Source of the DNA: Ignavibacteriota bacterium
Lineage (GTDB): Bacteria > Bacteroidota > Ignavibacteria > Tepidaquicellales > OLB5
Assembly (NCBI GenBank): GCA_003820375.1
Contig: RPQH01000039.1
Location: 1-39,008, forward strand
Length of the DNA stretch: 39,008 nucleotides
Direction: 5' to 3'
Shown here: positions 6,621 to 15,212 of the stretch, piece after piece
Numbering within the stretch: the stretch's first letter is position 1
How the letters are laid out: each line of letters begins with the position of its first letter
Program-made: the position numbers and the translations under genes
Notes under the pieces: model-generated
Seen by the model: the letters and a program-made list of their open reading frames with translations, nothing else
Database searches by the model: none
Told to the model about the DNA's origin: nothing

Positions 6621-9600
6621 ATGTTAGAAAAAATTATTTCAGTTACATTAAAACAAAAAGGATTAATAATTTTTGTGTCCTTTATTATATTAATATTTGG
6701 AATATTTTCATTTATAAAATTAAATATTGACGCATTTCCTGATGTAACTAATATCCAGGTTGAAGTAGTAAGTTATGCTGACGGTTTATCTGCTACTGAA
6801 ATTGAACGCTCTGTTACATATCCGATTGAAATGTCAATGCGTGGTCTGCCAAATGTAAAGCAAATGCGTTCTGTTACAAAATTCGGATTATCATTAATAA
6901 CTATTGTTTTTGAAGATGATGTTGATATATACTTTGCCCGCCAGCTTGTTTTCGAAAGACTGGGTGAAGCAAAAGAAAGTGTTCCAAAAGGTGTTGAGGT
7001 TTCTATGGGTCCGGTTGCTACTGTTATGGGAGAAATTTACCAGTTTACTCTTGAGGATAAAATGCCTCAAGATGATAATAGTAAAAAAGATTACTTAACT
7101 GAACTCAGGACAATACAGGAATGGATAATTAATCCTCAATTAAAAAGTATTCCCGGTGTTAGCGAAATTAATTCTTTCGGGGGTTATTTCAAACAATACC
7201 AGGTCACGATATTTCCTGATAAGCTGCTAAAATATGATTTAACTGTAGATGATGTTTTTTCTTCTATAGAGAAGAACAATCAAAATGTTGGCGGAAATAT
7301 TATCGAAAAACTCTCAGAACAGTATATAGTACGCGGTGTTGGATTGATAAAATCAATTGAAGACTTAAATAACATAGTTTTAAAGTCTTATCAGGGCACT
7401 CCAACGTTTTTAAAAGATGTTGCGTTAATTAAAACCGGTGAAGCGGTAAGACAGGGTGCTGCAATGATTAATGGAAAAGATGAATCGGTCGGCGGTATTG
7501 TTATGATGCTCAGGGGTGAAAACAGCCGGAAAGTTGTTGAGAAGGTTAAACAAAAAGTTAAAGAAATTAATGAAAATGGAGTTCTGCCAAATGGGATAAA
7601 AATTGTACCATATTATGACCGGGCAGATATTGTAACTGCAAGTGTGGGAACTGTGACAACTGCATTAATCGAGGGTTCATTGTTAGTCTTGATTATCCTT
7701 TACCTGTTATTAAGAAGCTTCAGAGGTTCATTTGTTGTGTTAATTGCACTTCCGCTTTCACTGCTTTCAACATTTATAGTTATGGAAATTGTCGGTTTAA
7801 GTGCAAATTTAATGTCACTTGGCGGACTTGCAATTTCAATAGGTATGATTGTTGATGCTACGATTATACAGGTGGAAAATGTGCAAAGGCATTTGAGCGA
7901 AAGCGGGCACAAAGATAATAAAATTACGACTGTTTTGAAAGCGGTACTTGAAGTAAGAAAACCCAGCATATTCGGTGAACTGATTATTGCTATTACGTTT
8001 ATACCAATTCTTTCACTGGAGGGAATTGAAGGTAAAATGTTCGGACCTCTTGCTCTAACTGTTGCAATTGCACTTCTATCATCAATGATTCTTTCAATCT
8101 TTGTTATACCGGTTTTATGTGCAATTTTTTTAAAACCCCAGCCTGAGAAGGAAAGTATTATTATGAAATACGTAAAGAAGTTCTATATACCTGTACTTCA
8201 ATATAGTATGAAGAAACGAAAATATATCTTAGCTTTTGCAGCAATCATGCTTATTCTTTCTATTGCAATTATTCCACAATTAGGAACAGAATTTATCCCT
8301 ATCATGGATGAAGGTTCATTTGATATGGATGTTGCACTTATTCCTGGAGTATCGTTAGATAAAGCCATGGAAGTAAATAAGCTGGTTGGTGAAAAGCTAA
8401 AGAAGTTTCCAGAATTACAAACTGTGGTTTCAAGGACAGGGCAAACAGGTGTTGCTCTTGATACCCGGGGAGTAGATAAAACAGGGTATGTGGGTGTCTT
8501 TTATCCAAAGAGTGATTGGGACAATAATAAGAGCAGGGAAGAACTAACAAATGAAATGAGAGAATCTATTGAAGATATACCGGGTATTAGTTTCGGATTT
8601 AGTCAACCCATACAATGCAGAATCGACGAATTAGTTGCAGGTACTAAGGCACAGCTTATCCTTAAGTTGTTTGGTGATAATATTGACACATTAAAACAAA
8701 AAGCTGATGAAATAGCAAAAGTTCTTTCTAAGATTGAAGGAGGAACTGATTTAATGACAGAGAAAATAACCGGTCAGCCTTATTTAACAGTTGATTTAGA
8801 TAGAAATAAGATTGCAAGATACGGCTTAAATATTAGTGATGTTCAGAACGTTATTGAGATTTCAGTAGCAGGAAAATCAGCTTCAAAGTTTTATGAAGAA
8901 AACAGGAATTTTGATATTACAGTCCGGCTCCCTGAAGAACACAGAAGTTCAATCGAGTCAATAGGCAAGATATTAGTACCAACAAGCATGGGTTCAAACA
9001 TTCCATTAAGTCAATTAGCAGATATTTCACTGACTGAGGGACCGGTTCAGGTCAGCAGGGAAGACGGCTTGCGAAGAATTGGAATAGAAATGAACATCAG
9101 CGGAAGAGACATTGGAAGCTTTGTTGCAGAGTCTAAAGATAAGATTAAAGATAATATATCTCTGCCTCCGGGTTACTTTTTAACCTGGGGCGGACAATTT
9201 GAAAACCAGCAGCGGGCTATGGCTAAACTAATGATAATTGGACCTGTTGCTATCGGCTTAATTCTCCTTTTACTTTTTGTAACATTCCGCTCAATTAGAT
9301 TAGCTTTACTGGTTATCACAAACCTACCGTTTGCATTAATTGGTGGTGTCTTTTCGTTATGGATTTCGGGATTATATCTTTCAATACCTGCATCGGTTGG
9401 TTTCATAGTTTTATTCGGTGTTGCTGTATTGAATGGTGTTGTTTTAGTATTGCGTATATCACAAATAAGAGAAGATGAATCTATAGGATTAAATGATGCA
9501 ATAATCAAGGGGAGTATGGACCGGCTTCGCCCTGTTTTAATGACTGCATTGATTTCAATTTTTAGTTTGATTCCGATGTTATACTCAAATAGTGCCGGTT

Positions 9601-9728
9601 CGGAAATTCAAAAACCACTTGCAACAGTTGTCGTCGGTGGTTTGATAAGTTCAACATTACTCACTTTATTATTAATTCCTTCTATGTATTCATGGTTTGA
9701 AAAACAAAAAGTTGTAAAGATATTGTAA
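6621..9728 (+). CDS. cusA: HME-RND heavy-metal efflux pump, CusA/CzcA family
   Basis: A 1035-aa protein, normal for the family. It has an N-terminal membrane helix, a large periplasmic loop, a central helix bundle (about 340-500), a second loop and a C-terminal bundle. The TM4 signature GGLAISIGMIVDATIIQVEN (401-420) has D412 and E419 of the proton relay but Ser406 where CzcA has a first Asp. That one-Asp pattern is CusA-like (Cu+/Ag+). However, the cleft methionines of CusA are not at the aligned positions: RIDELVAGTKAQ has Glu where CusA has Met672. The exported metal is therefore undecided. It acts with the two genes just upstream as a proton-driven tripartite exporter. Confidence 0.9.
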   Translation: MLEKIISVTLKQKGLIIFVSFIILIFGIFSFIKLNIDAFPDVTNIQVEVVSYADGLSATEIERSVTYPIEMSMRGLPNVKQMRSVTKFGLSLITIVFEDDVDIYFARQLVFERLGEAKESVPKGVEVSMGPVATVMGEIYQFTLEDKMPQDDNSKKDYLTELRTIQEWIINPQLKSIPGVSEINSFGGYFKQYQVTIFPDKLLKYDLTVDDVFSSIEKNNQNVGGNIIEKLSEQYIVRGVGLIKSIEDLNNIVLKSYQGTPTFLKDVALIKTGEAVRQGAAMINGKDESVGGIVMMLRGENSRKVVEKVKQKVKEINENGVLPNGIKIVPYYDRADIVTASVGTVTTALIEGSLLVLIILYLLLRSFRGSFVVLIALPLSLLSTFIVMEIVGLSANLMSLGGLAISIGMIVDATIIQVENVQRHLSESGHKDNKITTVLKAVLEVRKPSIFGELIIAITFIPILSLEGIEGKMFGPLALTVAIALLSSMILSIFVIPVLCAIFLKPQPEKESIIMKYVKKFYIPVLQYSMKKRKYILAFAAIMLILSIAIIPQLGTEFIPIMDEGSFDMDVALIPGVSLDKAMEVNKLVGEKLKKFPELQTVVSRTGQTGVALDTRGVDKTGYVGVFYPKSDWDNNKSREELTNEMRESIEDIPGISFGFSQPIQCRIDELVAGTKAQLILKLFGDNIDTLKQKADEIAKVLSKIEGGTDLMTEKITGQPYLTVDLDRNKIARYGLNISDVQNVIEISVAGKSASKFYEENRNFDITVRLPEEHRSSIESIGKILVPTSMGSNIPLSQLADISLTEGPVQVSREDGLRRIGIEMNISGRDIGSFVAESKDKIKDNISLPPGYFLTWGGQFENQQRAMAKLMIIGPVAIGLILLLLFVTFRSIRLALLVITNLPFALIGGVFSLWISGLYLSIPASVGFIVLFGVAVLNGVVLVLRISQIREDESIGLNDAIIKGSMDRLRPVLMTALISIFSLIPMLYSNSAGSEIQKPLATVVVGGLISSTLLTLLLIPSMYSWFEKQKVVKIL

Positions 9729-9832
9729 GTATGAATTTTTAATTAGAATCAAATTTTGGAATTTTGTGAAATAACAAAATTCTTAATTCTACAATTTTAG
9801 CGGGTCAATTATTTCAGGAATTAATAATTTAT

Positions 9833-9982
9833 CAGGTAGTAAAATGGCAGCTACTTACTTACATTTTATGTTATTTTGGCAAATTGGACAATAAAATATT
9901 ATGAAATTGAGTTATTTTTTAACATTTGAAATCTTTACTTTTCTTTTAAATCAGAGGGGCGTTAGGCAACTACCTGACCTCA
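9833..9982 (+). repeat. Long repeat R3, degraded tRNA-like end
   Basis: The left part (AGGTAGTAAAATGGCAG, then TTACATTTTATG and TTTTGGCAAATTGG) parallels R2 and R4. The right end has AAATCAGAGG (9948-9957), a diverged palindrome GTTAGGCAACTACCTGAC (9961-9978) in the T-arm position, and CTCAGGA. The middle (about 9905-9945) has diverged. It lies between the convergent pump and flavoprotein genes. The rest of 9729-9832 shows nothing. Confidence 0.6.
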
Positions 9983-9991
9983 GGAACAAAT

Positions 9992-10018
9992 AAAAATCCG
10001 AATATTGTCCGGATTTTT
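9992..10018. terminator. Bidirectional terminator at the right end of R3
   Basis: AAAAATCCG and CGGATTTTT form a strong stem with T-runs on both strands. It lies between the ends of the + strand efflux operon and the - strand flavoprotein gene and can serve both. Confidence 0.85.
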
Positions 10019-10031
10019 ATTTTTTCAGCTT

Positions 10032-11690
10032 TCAAACTGTTTCCAGATATTTATGTACCATTCCAACACATGCAGAGCCTTCTCCGACTGCTGCGGCAAC
10101 ACGCTTACCTGAACCCGAGCGTACATCACCAGCTGCAAATATACCCGGCACATTTGTTTCAAGCAGGTACGGGTCACGATCCAGATTCCATCCATTGACT
10201 ATATTGTTAGTTCTTGGCAAATCAGGCCCGGTTAGTATATACCCTTTATCATCGGTATCAATAACTCCATTCAGCATTTCTGTTCTGGGTGCAGACCCGA
10301 TAAATATAAACATGGCGGAAATATCCAATTCATGAATTTTACTATCAGGAATGTTTTTGAGGATAACCTTTTCCAATTTTCCATTACCTGAACAGGAACA
10401 TACTTCTGTTTCAAGTAAAACATTAATATTAGCTGTAGCTTTGATTCTTTCAATAAGATAACTTGACATCGCCTTTCTTAGTGATGAAGCCCTAACAATC
10501 ATAGTTACAGAATTAGCATACCTGGCAAAAAACAAAGCTCCCTGTCCTGCAGAATTTGCTCCGCCAAGAACACAAACGTCCTGACCCTTATAAGTTGCAG
10601 CTTCTGTCATTGCAGCCCCGTAATAAACCCCTGCTCCTAAAAACTGTTCTATCCCTCCAACTTCAAGCATTCTTACAGAAACACCCGAAGCAAAAACAAC
10701 TGCGTAGGAGGAAACTTCAAGGCCGTTAGACAACTTAAGGATTTTATACGGCTGTTCGATTTTCATTGACACAATTTCCTCTGTTAGAATCTCAGCGCCA
10801 AATCTTTTTGCCTGTGTTGCTGCTCTTCTTGCCAGTTCTGCACCGCTTATACCGGACGGAAACCCAAGATAATTTTCTATTTGCGAGCTTGTTCCCGCCT
10901 GCCCGCCAGGGGCATTCTGTTCCACAATCAAAGTTTTAAGACCTTCAGAAGCGCCATATACTGCCGCTGCAAGTCCCGCAGGTCCGGCGCCAACAATAAT
11001 CATATCGTAAAAAGGCAGTTTAGCTTGTATCTGCAGTCCGACTTTTTCTGCAATTTTATTGTTTGCCGGTGTTACCATGTTTGAACCATCCGGGAATAAT
11101 ACAACAGGAAGTTTGTTAATATCACCTGTAATTGAGAGCGCAAGTTCCTTCAGGGGCTCATCGTAATCTATATCTATCCATTGGTACGGTATAAGATTCC
11201 TGGAAAGAAATTCTTTCGCCGTGTAGCTTTGAGGAGACCATCTTGCCCCGAGTACTCTTATACCCTCGTACGGCATGCGTACATTCTCCGCCCAGTCATA
11301 CAGCATTTCATTTAAGATCGGATACAATTTTTCATCCGGCGGACTCCAGGGTTTTAGCAAATAATAATCAAGCCTTATATCGTTAATAGCTTTTATTGCT
11401 ACTTCAATATCGGAGTAAGCTGTCAGCAGAATTGATTTTGCATCAGGGAAAATCTCTTTAGCTTTTTCCAAAAAAGCGATTCCCTCCATTTCCGGCATTC
11501 GCTGGTCAGAGATAAATAAAGCAACTATTTCATTCTTTAGTTTTAATTCTTTGACAAGCTCAAGAGCTTCATTGGCTGAATCGGTTGCACTCACCCGGTA
11601 CACATCCCGGTACTCATTTCTGACGTCACGCTGAATTGCACGCAGAACATGTGCATCGTCATCGACAATTATTATAAATGGAAGTTTCAT
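10032..11690 (-). CDS. Fused response regulator / thioredoxin-reductase-like FAD oxidoreductase
   Basis: A 552-aa fusion. Residues 1-125 are a receiver domain with D10-D12, phospho-acceptor D62 (SDQRMP), T90 and K113 (LLKPW). Residues about 143-220 look like a glutaredoxin/thioredoxin fold in which the usual CPxC is SPQS (WSPQS, 151-155). Residues 228-552 are a thioredoxin-reductase-like domain with the FAD motif VGAGPAGLAA (about 233-242), the NADPH motif GGANSAGQGA (376-385) and the FAD tail GIFAAGDVRSGSGKR. The CATC disulfide centre is missing (VYYGAAMTEA, 355-364). Neither cysteine pair is present, so thiol-disulfide reductase activity is unlikely. This architecture is a known family. The gene follows its kinase partner with a 3-bp gap. 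Confidence 0.88.
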   Translation of the reverse strand: MKLPFIIIVDDDAHVLRAIQRDVRNEYRDVYRVSATDSANEALELVKELKLKNEIVALFISDQRMPEMEGIAFLEKAKEIFPDAKSILLTAYSDIEVAIKAINDIRLDYYLLKPWSPPDEKLYPILNEMLYDWAENVRMPYEGIRVLGARWSPQSYTAKEFLSRNLIPYQWIDIDYDEPLKELALSITGDINKLPVVLFPDGSNMVTPANNKIAEKVGLQIQAKLPFYDMIIVGAGPAGLAAAVYGASEGLKTLIVEQNAPGGQAGTSSQIENYLGFPSGISGAELARRAATQAKRFGAEILTEEIVSMKIEQPYKILKLSNGLEVSSYAVVFASGVSVRMLEVGGIEQFLGAGVYYGAAMTEAATYKGQDVCVLGGANSAGQGALFFARYANSVTMIVRASSLRKAMSSYLIERIKATANINVLLETEVCSCSGNGKLEKVILKNIPDSKIHELDISAMFIFIGSAPRTEMLNGVIDTDDKGYILTGPDLPRTNNIVNGWNLDRDPYLLETNVPGIFAAGDVRSGSGKRVAAAVGEGSACVGMVHKYLETV

Positions 11691-11693
11691 TTA

Positions 11694-13109
11694 TTAAGTT
11701 TTATTTATTTCATGATTTGGAATACAAATGACAAGCTCTGTTCTCCCCGGTTTGGAATTTACTTTTATCTCTCCATTGTGATGTTTTATAATTCTGTTTA
11801 CGAGGTCTAAACCAATACCTGTTCCTTCCCCTACTTTTTTTGTTGTAAAGAACGGATCGAATATCCGCGAAAGAATTTCAGGGGGGATACCTGAACCGTT
11901 ATCAATAATTTTCACGTACACGTTTTTGTTATCGCTTGCTGTTTCTATCGTAAGCTCACCATTTTTTGGGAGAGCGTAAATAGCATTATCAATAATATTA
12001 GTCCAAACCTGGTTCAGCTCTCCAATATAAGCAGGAACCCCGGAAAGATTTTCAGCGAATATTTTCTTCACCGTAATATTTTTTTCGCGCAGTTTATATC
12101 CCATTAATGTCAGTGTATCTTCAATACCACGGTGAATATCCGTTGTTTGTAATTCATTTGTTTGGTCCATGTGCACATGGCTTTTGATTGCACCAACTAA
12201 ATTTGATATACGCATCGAGGCTTCTTCCAGGTCTTTTATTACTCTGTGAGAAAATAATAGATTTTCAACCCAACGGAGTACTTGGATAAATTCTTCCTTT
12301 CCGCTGCCGTTTCTAATACCATCTAAATCTTCTCCTATAATTCCAGCTTCAGTAAATGTTTCAACTGCTATGTTATTCCCGGTAAGGTCATTATTCTCAA
12401 GCCAGTCATAAATTTCATCTTCCTTTTGCATCCGCTGAATAGGGGTAAGCTTTTCTTTATTCTCCTGTTCTTTTTCTTCAACTAAAAGACGTATGCTTTG
12501 AATATGTTCTGCACTGATTTTACACTGCAGCAGTTTTTCAGTAAGCAGATAGTTCTCATTTAATCTTTTGGAAAGCTCTGAAGATATTCTGGTGATAGCT
12601 GAAGCAGGGTTATTCATTTCATGTGCAATTCCGGCAGCCAGTTTCCCCAATGCGCTTACTTTTTCGTGCTGGAGCTGTGTTGTTGCGAATGCTCTTGCCC
12701 TTTCAGTCATGTAGCCAATAAGCCGCTGAATGAAAGCAGGATTGAGCTGCTCCAATTCCTTAAAATACTTTTTGTGAAGTGAATACCTTATTGTTTTCCC
12801 TACCGCGTATGCATACCCGGGAGAAGCTTTCATTCTTGAATATGGCAGCAATCCTCCAACACCTCCCGAGACAGAATCATTCTGGAAATTGTAATAATAA
12901 ACTTGCTGCCCGTTAACATCCAGGTAATAGTCAAATCTGCCTTCAGGAATGAACCACATTGTATCTGCCGGATCATCCTTTTTTATCATTAACTCGCCAT
13001 CCGCATATTCATGATATTCGAGGCGTTCTGCTATCCATTGCAAATGCTCGTCGGGCAAGTCGGTGAAAGCAACTATTTTTTTTAAATCTTTGATAGGTAT
13101 AGGCGTCAT
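11694..13109 (-). CDS. Histidine kinase with N-terminal cyclic-nucleotide-binding-like domain
   Basis: A 471-aa protein with no membrane segments, so it is a soluble sensor. Residues about 10-125 form a CNB/CRP-like beta-roll ([20 protein letters not shown], then [11 protein letters not shown]). The kinase core has the H-box [17 protein letters not shown] with H163, the N-box [11 protein letters not shown], the G1 box DNGSGIPP, the F box FDPFFTTK and the G2 box GEGTGIGL. It is transcribed ahead of the fused regulator-flavoprotein with a 3-bp gap, so the two make one two-component pair. CNB-like domains of this kind may sense ligands other than cAMP; the ligand is unknown. The two-gene unit lies between repeats R3 and R4. 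Confidence 0.9.
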   Translation of the reverse strand: MTPIPIKDLKKIVAFTDLPDEHLQWIAERLEYHEYADGELMIKKDDPADTMWFIPEGRFDYYLDVNGQQVYYYNFQNDSVSGGVGGLLPYSRMKASPGYAYAVGKTIRYSLHKKYFKELEQLNPAFIQRLIGYMTERARAFATTQLQHEKVSALGKLAAGIAHEMNNPASAITRISSELSKRLNENYLLTEKLLQCKISAEHIQSIRLLVEEKEQENKEKLTPIQRMQKEDEIYDWLENNDLTGNNIAVETFTEAGIIGEDLDGIRNGSGKEEFIQVLRWVENLLFSHRVIKDLEEASMRISNLVGAIKSHVHMDQTNELQTTDIHRGIEDTLTLMGYKLREKNITVKKIFAENLSGVPAYIGELNQVWTNIIDNAIYALPKNGELTIETASDNKNVYVKIIDNGSGIPPEILSRIFDPFFTTKKVGEGTGIGLDLVNRIIKHHNGEIKVNSKPGRTELVICIPNHEINKT

Positions 13110-13250
13110 ATATGAAAATTAAGTCTAATTTTATTAAAGTTTGTATTTATTAGTAAAAACAAAATATCTAAAAAAAGTTCTGGATATTATACATTATAAA
13201 ATAATAATTTCATTTATGGAAAGATGACCCGATTATATTTTCATACTGGA

Positions 13251-13410
13251 AAATGGCAATAAAATGGCAGTAAGTTAGTTATTTTATATATCATTTTGGG
13301 CTAATTGGTATAATAAAAAAACTGTAAATCTACGAAAAAATCAAACAATTCAATACAATAGTTTTTCTGTTAATCAGAGGGTCGTCAGGCAACTGCCTGA
13401 CTTCAGGAGC
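13251..13410 (+). repeat. Long repeat R4, tRNA-Asn-like end with T-arm palindrome
   Basis: From AATGGCAATAAAATGGCAG to TTTTTCTGTTAATCAGAG it is nearly collinear with R2 for about 119 bp, including the shared stretch CTACGAAAAAATCAAACAAT. The anticodon loop CTGTTAA starts at 13367. The T arm is replaced by GTCAGGCAACTGCCTGAC (13384-13401), identical to R1, and the acceptor reads TTCAGGAGC. The following ATCCGG...GCCAGAT stem is too weak to call a terminator. A GIY-YIG pseudogene starts 38 bp later. Confidence 0.8.
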
Positions 13411-13447
13411 TGAAGAAAATCCGGATAATTGCCAGATATTTTAATTT

Positions 13448-13717
13448 ATGAAATATTTTACTTACTGTTATATTCTAAATTGTTTGACCGGATTTATATC
13501 GGTCAAACTAACAACTTATCATTAAGATTAGAAAAGGATAATAAAGGTATGGTATTTACAACAAAAAGATATGTACCCTAGGAAATGATATACCGGAAGA
13601 ATTTGAAAGCAGAATTGAATCAATGAGAAGAGAAAAAGAACTTAAATTCTTATAGGATGGGATTTTATAAGAAAACAGTTGGTAGAGTCAGAATTGCCGG
13701 ATATTGGATTGAATTAA
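13448..13717 (+). pseudogene. Decayed GIY-YIG nuclease gene
   Basis: The ATG at 13448 opens MKYFTYCYILN. After a frameshift near 13480 the protein continues as FDRIYIGQTNNLSLRLEK, with the YIG element and the NL..R motif, then GMVFTTKRYVP. An in-frame TAG replaces the conserved Trp of PWE. A further shift gives EEFESRIESMRREKELKF, and another gives GWDFIRKQLVESELPD before the TAA at 13715-13717. At least three frameshifts and one nonsense change make it non-functional. It is homologous to the remnant at 1-173 (shared REKELK and DFIRxQLV). An intact ancestor would have been a GIY-YIG endonuclease of about 90 aa. Confidence 0.85.
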
Positions 13718-13753
13718 TTTTTATTATTATATATTTTAATATATATAAATTTT

Positions 13754-14683
13754 ATGGTATCTGATTATAAAGTATCACTTTTATCAAACTTAGTTGCGAA
13801 AAAACTTGTTTGGCAGTCTGTTCCAATTTTTGAAAAAGCAGCAACATTAAGTGAATCATATTCCTTTAGTTCATTAAAACAGTCTCAAAAGATTTGGGGA
13901 GTTACTAAATCCATTAGAGATTCAGAACGCGTTTTAGAATTATTTGTACCAATTCAAGCGGATACCTCGACCATTAGGGATAAGTTCAAAAAGTTTGGTG
14001 TTCCAATAAAATTTATCAGGACAAAGGGTTTTGAAAGCTATTTTGCAACCAAACCACGTCAGTCAATCACAACAGGAAATCCAGCCAGGCACTTTCGATT
14101 AAACGGTTGGGGAACGCTTGGCGGTTATGTAGATGATAAACTATCAAATCTCCGACTTGCAATTTCTAATAACCATGTGTTTGGAAATCTAAATAGAGCG
14201 TCAATAAATGACAGAATAGAATACGACACAGGCGCTGGTATTATACAAATTGGTGGTTTTAGAAGGATGTTCCCACTCTTGCCTCCACCAGATGTAAATA
14301 ATGTAGATGCTGCAGTTGCATGGGTCAAAGACGATATTAACTTGAAGTGGATAAGAAAGAAGCCAAGAGGTTCGATAAGACCAAGATTAAATATGGAGGT
14401 GTATAAAATTGGAGCGACTACTGGCTATACAGAGGGTTTCATTTCGAGTATTGCTCTAAATCACAGAGTTAAATACCATGGAGCAGGTATTTTTAATTTC
14501 GTTAATAGCATCGTCATTTTGGGTAAAAATGGTTATCCTTTTTCACTGCCAGGTGATTCCGGAAGTTTGGTCTTTAAGAAATCAACTCATGAAGCTGTTG
14601 GAATGATATTTGCTGGAGATGGAACCTATTCTTTTGCAAATTCATTTAAGAATATTGAATCTTTATTACAAATTTCAATTTAA
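13754..14683 (+). CDS. Cytosolic trypsin/chymotrypsin-fold serine protease
   Basis: A 309-aa protein without a signal peptide. The catalytic triad is visible: H141 (AISNNHVFGN), D185 (NNVDAAVAWV) and S269 (LPGDSGSLVF). KIGATTGYTEGFI (218-230) fits the strand preceding the active-site barrel in trypsin-like peptidases. Residues about 46-98 (KIWGVTKSIRDSERVLELFV..., FGVPIKFI) form a small domain ahead of the protease fold. The same pattern recurs in the 73-aa protein encoded immediately downstream. Absence of a signal suggests an intracellular target. The pair is the only coding content between repeats R4 and R5, directly after a dead GIY-YIG gene, as expected of an acquired cassette. Physiological substrate unknown. 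Confidence 0.8.
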   Translation: MVSDYKVSLLSNLVAKKLVWQSVPIFEKAATLSESYSFSSLKQSQKIWGVTKSIRDSERVLELFVPIQADTSTIRDKFKKFGVPIKFIRTKGFESYFATKPRQSITTGNPARHFRLNGWGTLGGYVDDKLSNLRLAISNNHVFGNLNRASINDRIEYDTGAGIIQIGGFRRMFPLLPPPDVNNVDAAVAWVKDDINLKWIRKKPRGSIRPRLNMEVYKIGATTGYTEGFISSIALNHRVKYHGAGIFNFVNSIVILGKNGYPFSLPGDSGSLVFKKSTHEAVGMIFAGDGTYSFANSFKNIESLLQISI

Positions 14684-14684
14684 A

Positions 14685-14906
14685 ATGAGCAAATTAGAAT
14701 TAGAGAAAATAACAACACAATTTTCAAAAAATTGGCTAAATCGTAAGGGAATATGGGGTATTGAACCAAAATCTGATCATAAAAACCAAAATATTGTAAT
14801 GTATGTAAATTTGGATGAGATTGATTATGATGAGATTCCAAAGCAATACAAAGGAGTAAGAACTATTATAAAACCCGTTGATAAATTTGAAGCTCAGACC
14901 TCATAA
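14685..14906 (+). CDS. Small protein resembling the protease's N-terminal domain
   Basis: A 73-aa protein starting MSKLELEKITTQFSK at the ATG 14685. This ATG follows the protease stop (TAA, 14681-14683) after one base. An earlier in-frame ATG at 14610 would overlap the protease and is not favoured. GIWGIEPKSDHKNQNIVMYV followed by IPKQYKGVRTIIKPVDKFE parallels KIWGVTKSIRDSERVLELFV...FKKFGVPIKFIRTKGFE of the protease: similar length, the same IWGV/I start, one strand and a GV turn. It is soluble and acidic-basic mixed, with no cysteine. I infer a stand-alone homolog of the protease pro-domain that may bind or inhibit it, or act as a chaperone. No family name is certain. Confidence 0.65.
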   Translation: MSKLELEKITTQFSKNWLNRKGIWGIEPKSDHKNQNIVMYVNLDEIDYDEIPKQYKGVRTIIKPVDKFEAQTS

Positions 14907-15033
14907 GATATAACTGCTAATGGTTACGATTTCTTTTCTTTTGTAGAAAATCGGATATTTCTAAGACAAAATATGACTACTTAAATTTTAGAAATTGCAA
15001 ATACTTATATAAATAGAGAATCACATCGAATGA

Positions 15034-15098
15034 CTGTTAATCAGAGGGTAGCAGGTCTGAGACCTGACAGTTAACGGGTTCAAATCCTTTTCAGAAGC
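15034..15098 (+). repeat. tRNA-Asn-like 3' remnant R5
   Basis: CTGTTAATCAGAGGGT (15034-15049) matches the anticodon loop and stem of the other copies. A different palindrome, CAGGTCTGAGACCTG (15052-15066), is inserted next. GGGTTCAAATCC (T-loop consensus) and TCAGAAGC (acceptor-like end) follow. The 118-bp left part of R2/R4 is absent. The rest of 14907-15212 shows no gene; a short GGAAAG...CTTTCC stem lies at 15125-15146. Confidence 0.6.
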
Positions 15099-15212
15099 AA
15101 AGCAAAAAACGAAAATACAGGCAGCGGAAAGCTTCCTTTTTCTTTCCATTTTTTTTTAAATTGTATGTATCTCCACTTTCCGGTATTTTGTAAATAATAA
15201 TCACATATTTAC

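Noticed and set aside
14610..14684. Longer 98-aa version of the small protease partner
   Set aside because: The extension lies wholly inside the protease gene in another frame; the ATG at 14685 follows the protease stop directly.
1..15098. A CRISPR array or classical integron behind the repeats
   Set aside because: Repeat spacing is irregular (1.7-7.2 kb), units are about 150 bp, and no cas genes, integron integrase or attC-type sites are visible.
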